Counted from the first letter of the stretch, positions 54,852 through 64,000 are shown. The stretch is 64,000 nucleotides of DNA from JADHLJ01 sp038118725 (GCA_038118725.1 JAYOIK010000001.1:69878-133877), one strand, 5' to 3'. Notes: generated from the letters alone by a model not told the origin. Translations and numbers: made by a program.

Positions 54852-55643
54852 ATGACCACCAACCGTCCCTATATCACCCTTCTTCCAAGCACGGATTGTG
54901 ATCTCGGACGTTGGATCCAGCTCCATTTCAAAGAGCCTTATATCGAACATCCGCATGCGCCGATTTTCCATATCCTGGCCTTGAAATGGTACGGTTTCGG
55001 CAAGAACGACTATCCGTTGCTGATTGATAGACCGAACTTCTATCCGATGATCGAGAAGATTTTCGGATTGTATCAACCCGAGGCCGACGCCGAGCGCAGC
55101 CTGTTGCCGGATGATCCGGATCTCTCGAAGCAGATCATGGACGCGCAACACTATTTCCGCTTCACCATGGGAGGCGGAACGGTCAATTGGGCGTATTTTC
55201 ACCTGCTGCCGCACAAGAACCTGACCTGGAAATCCTTCACGACCGGCGTGCCCTGGTGGGAAACCCTGACGGTCGCGATTGCTTATCCCGTCATTAAATA
55301 CCTGATGTTCAAGGGCTTGGGCCTGACGCTGGAAGTGGCGGAGAAGGGGCTGGTGGCGGTCCGAGCCGGCTTCGACAAGGTCGACGGATTGCTCGCCGAC
55401 GGACGAAGCTTCCTTTACGGCGATCGGCTCAGCATCGCGGATCTCGCTTTCGCGGCCTCGGCCGCGCCGATGGTGTTGGCGAATGGCTATGGCGGGTTTC
55501 TGCCAACCGTCGAGCAGGTGCCGCCGGAGATGCGGACGGTTATCGAAGAGCTGCGCGCGCGGCCCGCGGGCGCCTATGTTCAGCGTTTGTATGATGAGTA
55601 CCGTCTTCCGTTGGAGGCGAAGGCCGCGCTTGGCGGCGACTGA
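54852..55643 (+). CDS. GST-fold protein of the DyP-P450 operon
   Basis: The 263-residue protein has a C-terminal all-helical GST-like domain (about 165-255: VRAGFDKVDGLLADGRSFLY, GDRLSIADLAFAASAAPMVL). Its diverged N-terminal region begins LLPSTDCDLGRWIQLHF, where a thioredoxin-like fold is expected. The usual catalytic Ser or Tyr of GSTs is not clear. A glutathione-dependent or purely binding role is possible. It is the first gene after the promoter, with a 59-base gap to the next gene. Confidence 0.75.
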   Translation: MTTNRPYITLLPSTDCDLGRWIQLHFKEPYIEHPHAPIFHILALKWYGFGKNDYPLLIDRPNFYPMIEKIFGLYQPEADAERSLLPDDPDLSKQIMDAQHYFRFTMGGGTVNWAYFHLLPHKNLTWKSFTTGVPWWETLTVAIAYPVIKYLMFKGLGLTLEVAEKGLVAVRAGFDKVDGLLADGRSFLYGDRLSIADLAFAASAAPMVLANGYGGFLPTVEQVPPEMRTVIEELRARPAGAYVQRLYDEYRLPLEAKAALGGD

Positions 55644-55702
55644 CGCGGCGGTGGCCGGGAATGGCCGATGTCTGATGGCAATTGAGGCGAGGAGGGCTGT
55701 TC

Positions 55703-56353
55703 ATGTCGAATATCGCGGGTAAGGCCTATGCGATGAACGTCGTGACGCCAATGAAACCCTATCTGACCTGGGTCAATCGGCTGATCTTCATGGCGTCGCG
55801 GGCACTGCCGAACACTTTGGGTGGCTTGCTCGGGTTGTCGATTATTCATTTCGCTCGCTGGGCCTTGATCAAGCGCGACCAGTGGCCGGATCTCGGCCAG
55901 GGAAAGCAGACGCTGCAAAATGACTACATGCTGTTCTGCAGCAATTTCAACGGGACCTGGGACCAATATATCGACGCGTTCTCGGACGGGATTCCCAACG
56001 GGTTGGATCTGTTCTGGTGGTCCAGCACCAAGTATCCGCACTCAATCCCGGTGGTGCCGTTCAAGCGCTATATCACCGCCAACCAGATCGGCACCGACTA
56101 TTACTACAACGCCACGCCCGGCTCGGCGCAGCGGGACATCAAGCGTTCGTTGATGGTGTACGCGGCGCTGCGTGACCTCCAAGGAAAGCATGGGTCGATG
56201 ACGCCCGAGCAGTTCGCAGAGGCATATCGCGAGGCGCTGGTCGGCGTGCAGAACGCGCTCGGCCCGCCTGGCTTCGCGCCGATGGCGAGCCTGGCGACGC
56301 AGCGGGCCGCCGCGAATCGCCAAGAGTTCGTGGAAGAGCGCTGGGGCAAGTAG
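55703..56353 (+). CDS. Unrecognised 216-residue protein of the DyP-P450 operon
   Basis: I do not recognise this family. The protein begins MSNIAGKAYAMNVVTPMKPY, has a mildly hydrophobic stretch (LPNTLGGLLGLSIIHFARWA) and is rich in Tyr, Trp and Phe (NDYMLFCSNFNGTWDQYIDA, GLDLFWWSSTKYPHS). The last 60 residues look helical. No haem-binding Cys-x-x-Cys-His or other catalytic motif is present. It may be membrane-associated. The start ATG 55703 follows GGCGAGGAGG. Confidence 0.7.
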   Translation: MSNIAGKAYAMNVVTPMKPYLTWVNRLIFMASRALPNTLGGLLGLSIIHFARWALIKRDQWPDLGQGKQTLQNDYMLFCSNFNGTWDQYIDAFSDGIPNGLDLFWWSSTKYPHSIPVVPFKRYITANQIGTDYYYNATPGSAQRDIKRSLMVYAALRDLQGKHGSMTPEQFAEAYREALVGVQNALGPPGFAPMASLATQRAAANRQEFVEERWGK

Positions 56354-56396
56354 GGACCGGATCACGACACGATCCGAGCTAAGGAGTAGCGGTATC

Positions 56397-57410
56397 ATGC
56401 CGAACTTTGATGGTGGCCATTATTTTCTAACGGTGCTCGCGCCGGTGCGGACCGATACCGTGACACCGCCGGACAGCAATCCGGAATCCTGCGAGTTGGC
56501 GCTTCGTGGTGAATTGGCCCGCTTGCCGACGGCGTTGCAATCCCGGGATAGCGCTCCCACGGGGCTCAACAGCCCGTTCTCGCGCAACAAGCGCACTCAC
56601 TTCGTTCGCTTCAGCGTGATCAACGACGTCAACTATAACGGGCGTGATCCCTCGGATGCGATTCTGAACGCGATCGACAAAACCAACCCGATCATTCCCC
56701 AGCCCGTGGACAAGCTGACCTCACCCTTCATGCTGTGGTCGATCGACTTTGACGCGGCAAGCGGCGCCGATAGCGTCAGGGACGACTATCTGAGCGAGCT
56801 TTGGTCACAAATGTCCGAGGAGTTGACGGCGATTTTTCAATACTGTGTCGGGTTCGACCGGGTGAGCGACGGTGCGTCCTTCGCGGCCTATATCGCGAAA
56901 TGTCAGGTCGAAACCACGATGCCTTTCAACGACTATTGGATCACGCCGCCGCCCTTGCCGGTCTGGAACGTGACGCCCTGGCTTTGGGGGATCGGCATCG
57001 CCGCCGCGGTTTTCCTGATCAGCCTGTTGATTGTCTTGTGCGGGCTGTTCGGCGGCGATGTCGCGGCCTGGTCGATCAGCGCGATCCTACCCTCGTGGCT
57101 GTCCTGGGGCGGTCTATCGCTGATCGGGTTGGCGGCCACGGTTCTGCTGATCTGGCTGACCTATAAAAGCGTCATGGCCGCTGGCTTGAAGCCGTTTCCG
57201 ACCGCGCCGAACTCGGATCTCAAATCCGTTCTCAAGGCGGTTTATCTGCAACAGCGTTTTGTTGAGTTCGTGATCGATCATCAGGGCAAGGACGCAGAGG
57301 CGCTGCATGCTGGATTTGGGGAGTTTCTGGCGACCAACAAGCCGTCCGACATTGACGCGCCGACCCAAACGCCCGGTGTTATCTCCACGCCCCGAGGAGT
57401 ATCAAAATGA
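56397..57410 (+). CDS. Unrecognised two-helix membrane protein of the DyP-P450 operon
   Basis: The 337-residue protein has a soluble N-terminal domain (GGHYFLTVLAPVRTDTVTPP, RTHFVRFSVINDVNYNGRDP, FMLWSIDFDAASGADSVRDD) and two membrane helices (about residues 195-220 and 235-260). A C-terminal segment (LKAVYLQQRFVEFVIDHQGK) follows. The N-terminal part recalls peroxidase-associated ferredoxin-like folds, but I cannot name a family. Its last 4 bases overlap the start of the DyP gene, so the two are coupled and probably form a membrane complex. Confidence 0.7.
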   Translation: MPNFDGGHYFLTVLAPVRTDTVTPPDSNPESCELALRGELARLPTALQSRDSAPTGLNSPFSRNKRTHFVRFSVINDVNYNGRDPSDAILNAIDKTNPIIPQPVDKLTSPFMLWSIDFDAASGADSVRDDYLSELWSQMSEELTAIFQYCVGFDRVSDGASFAAYIAKCQVETTMPFNDYWITPPPLPVWNVTPWLWGIGIAAAVFLISLLIVLCGLFGGDVAAWSISAILPSWLSWGGLSLIGLAATVLLIWLTYKSVMAAGLKPFPTAPNSDLKSVLKAVYLQQRFVEFVIDHQGKDAEALHAGFGEFLATNKPSDIDAPTQTPGVISTPRGVSK

Positions 57411-59044
57411 CTAGAGAGCTCAATCTCGCCGATATTCAGGGCAACATCATTCGCGCCTACGGAGCCTATGGCTTCGCGCGATCCCGCTATTTCTTTCTGC
57501 ATATCGACAACGCGCGGGTCGGACGGCGTTTCGTGGAGACGGTGCGTCGCAAGGTCACGACGGCGGAGCGCTGGGCGTTGGGTGGATCGGAGCATGAGGG
57601 CAAGTCGAGCTTCATCAAGCGCCCCAATGTCACTTTGAACATCGCGTTCACCTTTCGCGGGCTGATCGCGTTGGACCTGCCGACCCGTACTCTGCAGGAG
57701 CTGCCCGACGCGTTCATCGAAGGCATGGCCAAGCGCTGCCACATTCTCGGCGATGTCAATGACAGCGCGCCGGAGGAGTGGGACGATATCTGGCGCGAGT
57801 CCAATCGCCCCGGAAGCAAGGACGAGGTCCATATCTGGATCTCCATGAACGCTCTCGTCGGCCCGGACGGCAAAGTCGTCGAGGAATTGGAGGAGCAAAC
57901 CACCTGGCTTCGCACGCTTTGCGAGGAAAGCGGCGGGGTGCGTCTGCTTTCGGGCAACGGCCCGGACGGCAAGGATCACCAGGAAGGCGGCGCGAAGCTC
58001 GACAAGCTGCCGGACGGCACCTATCGACCCAGCAACAAGGAACATTTCGGCTATTCCGACGGTTTCGGCAACCCGGTGTTTGAAGGTCAGTTCCGCCCGG
58101 AGATTGAAAAATCGGCTGTCATCGGTAGGGGCAAGATCATGCCGGACCAAAGCTGGCAACCCCTTGCCACGGGTGAATTTCTGCTCGGCCATCCGGACGA
58201 GTCCCAGGGACTGCCGGCGACGTCAAAGCCGTGGGAGTTCACCAACAACGGCACGTTCATGGCGTACCGCAAGCTCCACGAGAACACTAAATCCTTTTAC
58301 GACTACATGAACCAGGTCGCCGAACAATATGCCTCGGTGATGGATGTCGAACTCGATGAGGCCCACGCAACCGTCAAGGCAAAGCTCGTCGGGCGATGGG
58401 CCAACGGCGTGCCGCTCAACGTCGCGCCGACCTACGCGGACAAGCAGGCGTTCGATGAGAAATGGAAGGGTAGGGAAGACAGTTACGAATACGGCGAGGC
58501 CTTGCGCGATTTCAAGTTCGCCGATGACCTGGAAGGTTTCAAGTGTCCGGTCTCGGCCCATATGCGCCGCGCCAACACCCGTGACATGCTGGATCCACGT
58601 ATAACTTCGACGGATCCGTCGGAACGGACCGGTTCGGCCTTGAGCAAGCGCCGCCGTATTCTGCGTCGGGGACTGCCATACGGCAGTTTCGAGACCGGCG
58701 GTGACGACGACAACGCCGACCACGGCATTATCTTCATGGCGATTTGCGCCGATTTGTTCCGGCAGTTTGAATTTGTCCAGCAGCAATGGATGCAATACGG
58801 GCTAGACTTCAATGTCGGTAACGAGACTTGCCCGATCATCGGCAATCACGGTGCCGACCCGAGCGCCGGTTTTCATGGCAAGGAAAGCCATTTCGTGATC
58901 GCATCGGATCCGAAAACGGGCAAGCCCGCCTTTATCTGCCCGAACCTGCCGCAATTTGTTACCACCAAGGGCGGTGATTACTTCTTCATCCCCAGTATGA
59001 CGGCGCTATCGATGATCGCCATGGGATCGATCGATCCGACTTGA
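57407..59044 (+). CDS. DyP-type haem peroxidase
   Basis: The 545-residue protein has the DyP start NLADIQGNIIRAYG, the GxxDG motif as GYSDG (Asp218) and the probable proximal His385 in CPVSAHMRRANTRD. It also has RRRILRRGLPYG and GIIFMAICADLFRQFEFVQQ. DyP enzymes use hydrogen peroxide to oxidise dyes, phenols or lipids. It has no signal peptide. Coupling to a membrane-protein gene and a P450 gene suggests a two-step haem oxidation pathway. Confidence 0.88.
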   Translation: MTRELNLADIQGNIIRAYGAYGFARSRYFFLHIDNARVGRRFVETVRRKVTTAERWALGGSEHEGKSSFIKRPNVTLNIAFTFRGLIALDLPTRTLQELPDAFIEGMAKRCHILGDVNDSAPEEWDDIWRESNRPGSKDEVHIWISMNALVGPDGKVVEELEEQTTWLRTLCEESGGVRLLSGNGPDGKDHQEGGAKLDKLPDGTYRPSNKEHFGYSDGFGNPVFEGQFRPEIEKSAVIGRGKIMPDQSWQPLATGEFLLGHPDESQGLPATSKPWEFTNNGTFMAYRKLHENTKSFYDYMNQVAEQYASVMDVELDEAHATVKAKLVGRWANGVPLNVAPTYADKQAFDEKWKGREDSYEYGEALRDFKFADDLEGFKCPVSAHMRRANTRDMLDPRITSTDPSERTGSALSKRRRILRRGLPYGSFETGGDDDNADHGIIFMAICADLFRQFEFVQQQWMQYGLDFNVGNETCPIIGNHGADPSAGFHGKESHFVIASDPKTGKPAFICPNLPQFVTTKGGDYFFIPSMTALSMIAMGSIDPT

Positions 59045-59099
59045 TCATCATGGGGGCCACCGCCTCGACCTGCTCGGATGACCGGAAAGTGAGTGCCCG

Positions 59100-60464
59100 A
59101 TGACCTTCATCGTCAATTGCATCAGCAAGTTCTTCATGACGATCATCATTCTCCTGAACGGGTTGTTCAGCCTGCTAGGCCTGATCTTTTGCGGTATCGG
59201 GGCGGCATTCGGAAGTGGGGGAACCTGGAAGAGCCGCATCGCGGCGGTCCTGACCGCGCCCGAGGGCCAGCGTTTGGTGTTCTCGTTTCTGCGGGCCTAC
59301 ATTCCGAACCTGGCGATCGGCAAGGTCCTGGTGAAGGCCTATGAAAACACCGGTACGGCGGTCATCTCGCGCAATGACGACGTGAAAGAGGTCTTGAACC
59401 GCGACGCGGACTTCGAGGTGGTCTGCGGCCCGCGCATGCGCGAGATCACCGGCGGCGAGAACTTCTTTCTCGGTATGCAGAACACGCCGCAATACACCCG
59501 GGACACCTCGAACATGCGGATCGCCATGCGGCGGGACGACGTGCCGAGCATTATAGCGCCAATGGCGGCCAAGCGGGCCGAGGAAATCGTGGCCGGGGCC
59601 GGCGGCAAGCTTGATCTGCCGCAAGACCTGACCTTGCGCATTCCGGCATTGATGGTGGCGGAGTATTTCGGCACGCCGGGGCCGAGCGAGAAGGAGATGA
59701 TGGACTGGACCACCATTATGTTCTGGTACCTGTTCATCGACCTCCAGGCCGATCCGGATACCATCGCCAAAGCCAAGGAGGCGGCCAGGAACTGTTGCGC
59801 TTATCTCGACAAGGCGATCGCCGAGCGCAAGGCCAATCCGACCGACGCGGATGACGTGCTCAACCGGTGTCTGGAGATGCAGAGGGCCGGGATCCCGGGA
59901 ATGGATGACCTCGGCATCCGGAACAACATGATCGGCATGCTCATCGGGGCGATCCCAACGATTTCCAAGGCCTCCACCCAGATCATGGATCAGTTGTTTG
60001 ATCGCCCGGACGCGCTTGAGATCGCCCAGACCGCCGCCCGCGCGGACAATGAAGAGGAACTGGCGGCTAGTCTGTTCGAGGCGTTCCGCTTCAACCCGAT
60101 CAACCCGGTGATCTATCGACGGGCCGCGCGGGACACCATGGTCGCGCGGGGCACCTTGCGGGCGCGCCGGATCAAAAAAGGGACGCTGGTTTTCGCGGCG
60201 AACTTCTCGGCCATGTTCGATCCCCTGAAGATCGACGCGCCGAACTCCTTCCGTGTCGACCGGCCCTGGGAGGATTACATGCTCTGGGGCTATGCGATGC
60301 ATACCTGTTCGGGCGCCTATATCAACCGGGCGATCATTCCGGCGTTGCTGAAGCCGTTGTTGCAGCGGCGAAACCTGCGTCGCGCTGATGGCCCGGCCGG
60401 CCAGATCGACACCGCCGGGACGCCGTTTCCCGTCCACATGCATGTGGTGTTCGACTCGGACTGA
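59100..60464 (+). CDS. Membrane-anchored cytochrome P450
   Basis: The 454-residue protein has an N-terminal membrane segment (FFMTIIILLNGLFSLLGLIF) and a P450 domain with ExxR as EAFR (Glu327, Arg330). The haem-ligand loop is GYAMHTCSGAYINRA (Cys403). The I-helix reads GMLIGAIPTISKASTQIM and lacks the usual A-G-x-D/E-T pair, having Ile-Pro there. This is common in P450s that use peroxides or rearrange substrates without normal oxygen activation. No reductase gene is nearby. Confidence 0.85.
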   Translation: MTFIVNCISKFFMTIIILLNGLFSLLGLIFCGIGAAFGSGGTWKSRIAAVLTAPEGQRLVFSFLRAYIPNLAIGKVLVKAYENTGTAVISRNDDVKEVLNRDADFEVVCGPRMREITGGENFFLGMQNTPQYTRDTSNMRIAMRRDDVPSIIAPMAAKRAEEIVAGAGGKLDLPQDLTLRIPALMVAEYFGTPGPSEKEMMDWTTIMFWYLFIDLQADPDTIAKAKEAARNCCAYLDKAIAERKANPTDADDVLNRCLEMQRAGIPGMDDLGIRNNMIGMLIGAIPTISKASTQIMDQLFDRPDALEIAQTAARADNEEELAASLFEAFRFNPINPVIYRRAARDTMVARGTLRARRIKKGTLVFAANFSAMFDPLKIDAPNSFRVDRPWEDYMLWGYAMHTCSGAYINRAIIPALLKPLLQRRNLRRADGPAGQIDTAGTPFPVHMHVVFDSD

Positions 60465-60563
60465 CTCGCGCCGGCGTATCGAAACGCGTCGCGATATCAT
60501 CCTCATGCGCCGAAGCCCGCTTGATGGCGTCATGGCGGCGCGCCTAGGCTGGAGCCTTCCGAA

Positions 60564-63500
60564 ATGAAGGCTTTTCTCATGCAACATGTTCTGATCGCCA
60601 ATCGAGGTGAAATCGCCATCCGCATCGCCCGGGCGGCGGCGGAGGCGGGGTACGAGACGACGGCGGTTCATGCCGAGGATGACGCGAACTCTCTACATCT
60701 GAGGCATTGTGATCACGTTGTAGCGCTTCCCGGGACCGGCCCGGCGGCCTATCTCGACATCGAGGCGGTGCTCGCGGCGGCGAGCCGATCCGGCGCGGAC
60801 GCCATTCATCCGGGCTATGGTTTCCTTAGCGAGAACGCCGCTTTTGGCCAGACGGTTACCGATGCCGGACTCGTCTTCATCGGCCCGTCCCCCGAGGCCT
60901 TGCGAGTCTTTGGCGACAAAGCCGAGGCCCGCGCGCTGGCCGAGAGTGTTGGCGTGCCGGTGGTAACGGGCACCAAGGGCGCGACGGATCATGCCGAGGC
61001 CCTTGCCTTCATGGAAAGCCTCGGCCAAGGCGCGTCGGTCATGGTGAAAGCGGTCTCCGGCGGCGGCGGCCGCGGCATGCGCCCGGTATCTGATCCAGGC
61101 GACCTTGAGGACGCGATAAGGCGCTGCGCCTCCGAGGCCGAGGCGGCCTTTGGTGATGGCGCTGTCTATGTCGAGCGGCTTATCCCCTCGGCGCGCCACC
61201 TCGAGGTGCAGGTCGCGGCGGATCGCTCCGGGACCGTCCTGGTGCTCGGAGACCGCGATTGCAGCCTGCAAAGGAGGCGTCAGAAGATCATCGAGGTCGC
61301 GCCCGCGCCTGGCTTGTCGGGTGATCAACGCGCCGCGCTGCACACTCACGCCATCGCACTGGCCAAGGCGGCCAACTACACGGGGCTTGGCACCGTTGAG
61401 TTTTTGCTCGGCGCGGAGGGCTCGCTGGTTTTCATCGAATTCAACGCTCGCCTTCAGGTCGAACACACCGTGACAGAGGCCGTGACCGGCCTTGATTTGG
61501 TTGCCATGCAGTTCGACATCGCCGAGGGACGTGATCTTGACGGTCTGGAGGTCCCTCCGTCGAAGGGTAACGCCATTCAGGCTCGGGTCAATCTCGAGAC
61601 CATGCTGCCGGACGGCTCCGCCAAGCCCGGGGGCGGTACGCTCACCGCGTTCGAGCCGCCCGCCGGACCGGGGGTTCGTGTCGATCACTTCGGCTATGCC
61701 GGCTATCGGACCAGCCCGCGCTATGACTCCCTACTGGCCAAGGTGATCGTTCACTCTGCCCGAGGTGATGCCGCCGGGGCGGCGGCCAAGACCAGGCGCG
61801 CCCTGGCGGAGTTTCGCCTTGAAGGCTCGCCGTCCAATCTCGCCTTCCTCCAAGCACTGCTCGATCGTCCGGAATGGGCGAGCTACGCCTTCGATGTGGA
61901 GTTTGTTGAGCGGGAGGTGACCGGTCTTATCGATGCCTCCGCCGCCACGACGAGGCGCCATGCTCAAGCCGAAGCGCCGTCGGAGCAGGCCGCCAGGGCC
62001 AACCTGGCCGGCGCGCGGGTCGACGCGGCAGACCCGCTCGCGGTGTTGGATCACGGCAAGGCATCGGAAACCGTTTCGGCGATGGGTGGGGCCAACGTGG
62101 ATGACGGGATGGACGGTCATGTCCTACGCGCGCCGATGCCCGGCGCCATCGTCAGCCTCGATGTCGCTCCCGGAGACAAGGTCTGGGCCGGGCGTGTCCT
62201 GCTGATCATGGATTCCATGAAGATGGAGCACGAGATCAGCGCCGATATCGGCGGTATCGTCCAACGCATTGATATCGCGCCCGGTGACACGGTCTTCGAG
62301 GGCAGCCCGCTCCTGGTGATCGAGGAGGCGGCAGTCGAAGTCGGTGGTGGCGACGATGATGGAGACGTGGATCTCGATCTGATCCGTCCCGACCTCGCGG
62401 AGGTTGAGCAACGGCGCGCGCTCGGCCACGACGCGGCGCGCCCTGAAGCGGTCGAGAAACGACGACGCACCAATTCACGCACCGCCCGCGAGAACCTGGC
62501 GGATCTGGTCGATCCCGACAGTTTCATCGAATACGGGCCGATGGTGATCGCGGCGCGTCGCTCTCGCACGCCGGTGGACGAGCTGATCCGGCGCACGCCC
62601 GCCGACGGGATGATCGGAGGCATCGGCCAAGTCAACGGCGCCTTGCTGCCCGACGCGGATACCCGCTGCATGGTTCTGTCCTACGACTACATGGTCCTGG
62701 CGGGGACCCAGGGTAAGAAGAACCATCAGAAGAAGGACCGGCTGTTTCGCCTTGCGGACCAGTTTCGCCTGCCCGTGGTGTTCTTCGCCGAGGGTGGCGG
62801 TGGACGGCCTGGGGACACGGACGGAGAATATGCCGGCAACCTGCACACCCCGGCCTTCAATCTATTCGGCAAGCTCAGCGGCAACGCGCCGATGGTGGGG
62901 ATCGCGTCGGGGCGCTGTTTCGCCGGCAATGCCGTGATCCTCGGTTGCTGCGACGTGACCATCGCCACCGAGAACGCGACCATCGGCATGGGCGGCCCGG
63001 CGATGATCGAGGGAGGCGGGCTCGGCGTTTTCCGACCCGAGGAGGTCGGCCCGTCCGAGGTGATGCGCCGGAACGGGGTGATCGATATCGCCGTCAAGGA
63101 CGAGGCCGAGGCGGTCGCGGCGGCGAAGAAGTATCTTTCCTATTTCCAGGGAACCCTTTCCGAGTGGGAAGTCGCCGACCAGCGTCTGCTGCGCCACGTG
63201 GTCCCGGAAAACCGGCTCCGGGTTTACGAGGTGCGCCGGGCCATCGAGTTGATCGCCGATGTCGGTTCGGTGCTGGAGCTGCGCAAGGATTTCGGCGTCG
63301 GCATGATCACCGCGCTCGCCCGGATCGAGGGCAGGCCGGTCGGTGTCATCGCCAACAACCCAAAACATATCGGCGGTGCCATCGATTCCGAGGCCGCCGA
63401 CAAGGCCGCCCGCTTCATGCAGCTCTGCGACGCCCATGACCTGCCCATCGTCTCGCTCTGCGACACGCCGGGCAACATGGTCGGCCCCGAGGCGGAGAAG

Positions 63501-63938
63501 ACGGCGCTGGTCCGTCATTGCTGCCGGCTCTATGTGATCGGGGCGAACGTGACCGTGCCGATCTTCACCATCGTGCTGCGCAAGGCTTATGGGCTGGGCG
63601 CCCAGGCGATGGCCGGCGGCGGCTTCCACGCGCCGTTCTTCGCGGTGTCCTGGCCGACGGGAGAATATGGCGGCATGGGCCTGGAAGGCGCGGTAAAGCT
63701 CGGCTATCGGGACGTCCTGGCGGCCATAGAGGACGTGGACGAGCGCCGCGAGGCCTATGAACGCATGGTCGCCGAGGCCTATGCCAAGGGCAAGGCGGTC
63801 AACACCGCCTCGCTGTTCGAAATCGACGACGTCATCGACCCGGCGGACACCAGACGCTGGATCATGGGCGGCCTGATGGCACAGCCGCCGAAACCGGTTC
63901 GGACGGGGAAGAAGCGGGGTTGGATAGATACGTGGTAG
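60564..63938 (+). CDS. Single-chain biotin-dependent acyl-CoA carboxylase
   Basis: The 1124-residue protein fuses three parts. Biotin carboxylase spans about 7-450 (HVLIANRGEIAIRIARAAAE, KAVSGGGGRGM, FIEFNARLQVEHTVTEAVTG). Biotinyl carrier spans about 520-595 (MDSMKMEHEI, biotin Lys about 553). Carboxyltransferase spans about 620-1120 (FFAEGGGGRPGDTDGEY, GGPAMIEGGGLGVFRPEEVG, LCDTPGNMVGPEAEKTALVR). Such single-chain enzymes include long-chain acyl-CoA carboxylases. The product would be a carboxylated acyl-CoA; the acyl chain cannot be told. The start is ATG 60564 or 60582. Confidence 0.9.
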   Translation: MKAFLMQHVLIANRGEIAIRIARAAAEAGYETTAVHAEDDANSLHLRHCDHVVALPGTGPAAYLDIEAVLAAASRSGADAIHPGYGFLSENAAFGQTVTDAGLVFIGPSPEALRVFGDKAEARALAESVGVPVVTGTKGATDHAEALAFMESLGQGASVMVKAVSGGGGRGMRPVSDPGDLEDAIRRCASEAEAAFGDGAVYVERLIPSARHLEVQVAADRSGTVLVLGDRDCSLQRRRQKIIEVAPAPGLSGDQRAALHTHAIALAKAANYTGLGTVEFLLGAEGSLVFIEFNARLQVEHTVTEAVTGLDLVAMQFDIAEGRDLDGLEVPPSKGNAIQARVNLETMLPDGSAKPGGGTLTAFEPPAGPGVRVDHFGYAGYRTSPRYDSLLAKVIVHSARGDAAGAAAKTRRALAEFRLEGSPSNLAFLQALLDRPEWASYAFDVEFVEREVTGLIDASAATTRRHAQAEAPSEQAARANLAGARVDAADPLAVLDHGKASETVSAMGGANVDDGMDGHVLRAPMPGAIVSLDVAPGDKVWAGRVLLIMDSMKMEHEISADIGGIVQRIDIAPGDTVFEGSPLLVIEEAAVEVGGGDDDGDVDLDLIRPDLAEVEQRRALGHDAARPEAVEKRRRTNSRTARENLADLVDPDSFIEYGPMVIAARRSRTPVDELIRRTPADGMIGGIGQVNGALLPDADTRCMVLSYDYMVLAGTQGKKNHQKKDRLFRLADQFRLPVVFFAEGGGGRPGDTDGEYAGNLHTPAFNLFGKLSGNAPMVGIASGRCFAGNAVILGCCDVTIATENATIGMGGPAMIEGGGLGVFRPEEVGPSEVMRRNGVIDIAVKDEAEAVAAAKKYLSYFQGTLSEWEVADQRLLRHVVPENRLRVYEVRRAIELIADVGSVLELRKDFGVGMITALARIEGRPVGVIANNPKHIGGAIDSEAADKAARFMQLCDAHDLPIVSLCDTPGNMVGPEAEKTALVRHCCRLYVIGANVTVPIFTIVLRKAYGLGAQAMAGGGFHAPFFAVSWPTGEYGGMGLEGAVKLGYRDVLAAIEDVDERREAYERMVAEAYAKGKAVNTASLFEIDDVIDPADTRRWIMGGLMAQPPKPVRTGKKRGWIDTW

Positions 63939-64000
63939 GGGCTAGTTCGTGGAAGGGGTGTTCCACATGAAGTTGAAATCGAGGTTTTCACAACAGAGAT
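63939..64000 (+). other. Right edge, no supported gene
   Basis: The last 62 bases follow the carboxylase stop codon. An ATG at 63969 with ATGAAGTTGAAATC could begin another gene that leaves the window, but only about 10 codons are visible. Confidence 0.3.

Overview
The window comes from an alphaproteobacterium, most likely of the Rhodospirillales type. FlbT, FlaF, FliX, CckA, MotE, a DUF6468 protein and short two-domain flagellins are all alphaproteobacterial traits. The DNA is GC-rich and densely coding, with many 4-base ATGA overlaps. I cannot name the genus. No tRNA, rRNA, CRISPR array or transposase gene was seen.

Bases 1-37150 are almost entirely one flagellar gene cluster. It holds the start of a FliK-like hook-length protein cut by the left edge, three flagellin genes, flbT, two flaF genes, two TPR-glycosyltransferase fusions that resemble FlmG flagellin glycosyltransferases, and flgK and flgL. 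These are followed by a FlaG-like protein, a lone TPR protein, flgN-like/flgJ/flgI, fliX, dksA, flgH/flgA/flgG/flgF, and a fliL-fliM-motE-MotB-like-giant TPR operon. The cluster ends with fliP/fliO, an FlhB C-terminal-domain paralogue, and flgB-flgC-fliE-fliQ-fliR-flhB. Six good sigma-54 (-24/-12) promoter matches precede the main transcription units, on both strands. Together with FliX, the partner of the sigma-54 activator FlbD, this suggests a Caulobacter-like FliX/FlbD/RpoN hierarchy. The first two flagellin genes lack such a site. They share instead a 14-base leader element and a nearly identical 334-base internal tract, a sign of gene conversion.

Bases 37200-48600 are chromosomal core genes: the cell-cycle hybrid kinase cckA, recA, alaS, a MoxR ATPase with its VWA partner, a NlpC/P60 peptidase and two tandem histidine phosphatases. 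Two features lie between genes here: a minisatellite of 12-base units and a REP-like inverted repeat.

Bases 48700-54600 hold four non-identical TauD/TfdA-type Fe(II)/2-oxoglutarate dioxygenases in tandem, interrupted by a secreted DUF302 protein. A convergent TauE/SafE-type exporter and a frameshifted isochorismatase-family gene follow. This looks like a catabolic block, perhaps for sulfonates or aryloxy acids.

Bases 54650-60470 are the most novel part. A promoter is followed by five co-directional genes: a GST-fold protein, an unrecognised 216-aa protein, an unrecognised protein with two membrane segments, a DyP-type haem peroxidase and a membrane-anchored cytochrome P450. The last gene is a single-chain biotin-dependent acyl-CoA carboxylase of 1124 residues.

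Several genes are broken or decaying: an enoyl-CoA hydratase with one in-frame TAG, an isochorismatase with a one-base frameshift, and a head-on pair of LysR and EamA fragments inside the flagellar cluster. cckA has a TAG three codons after its natural-looking ATG.
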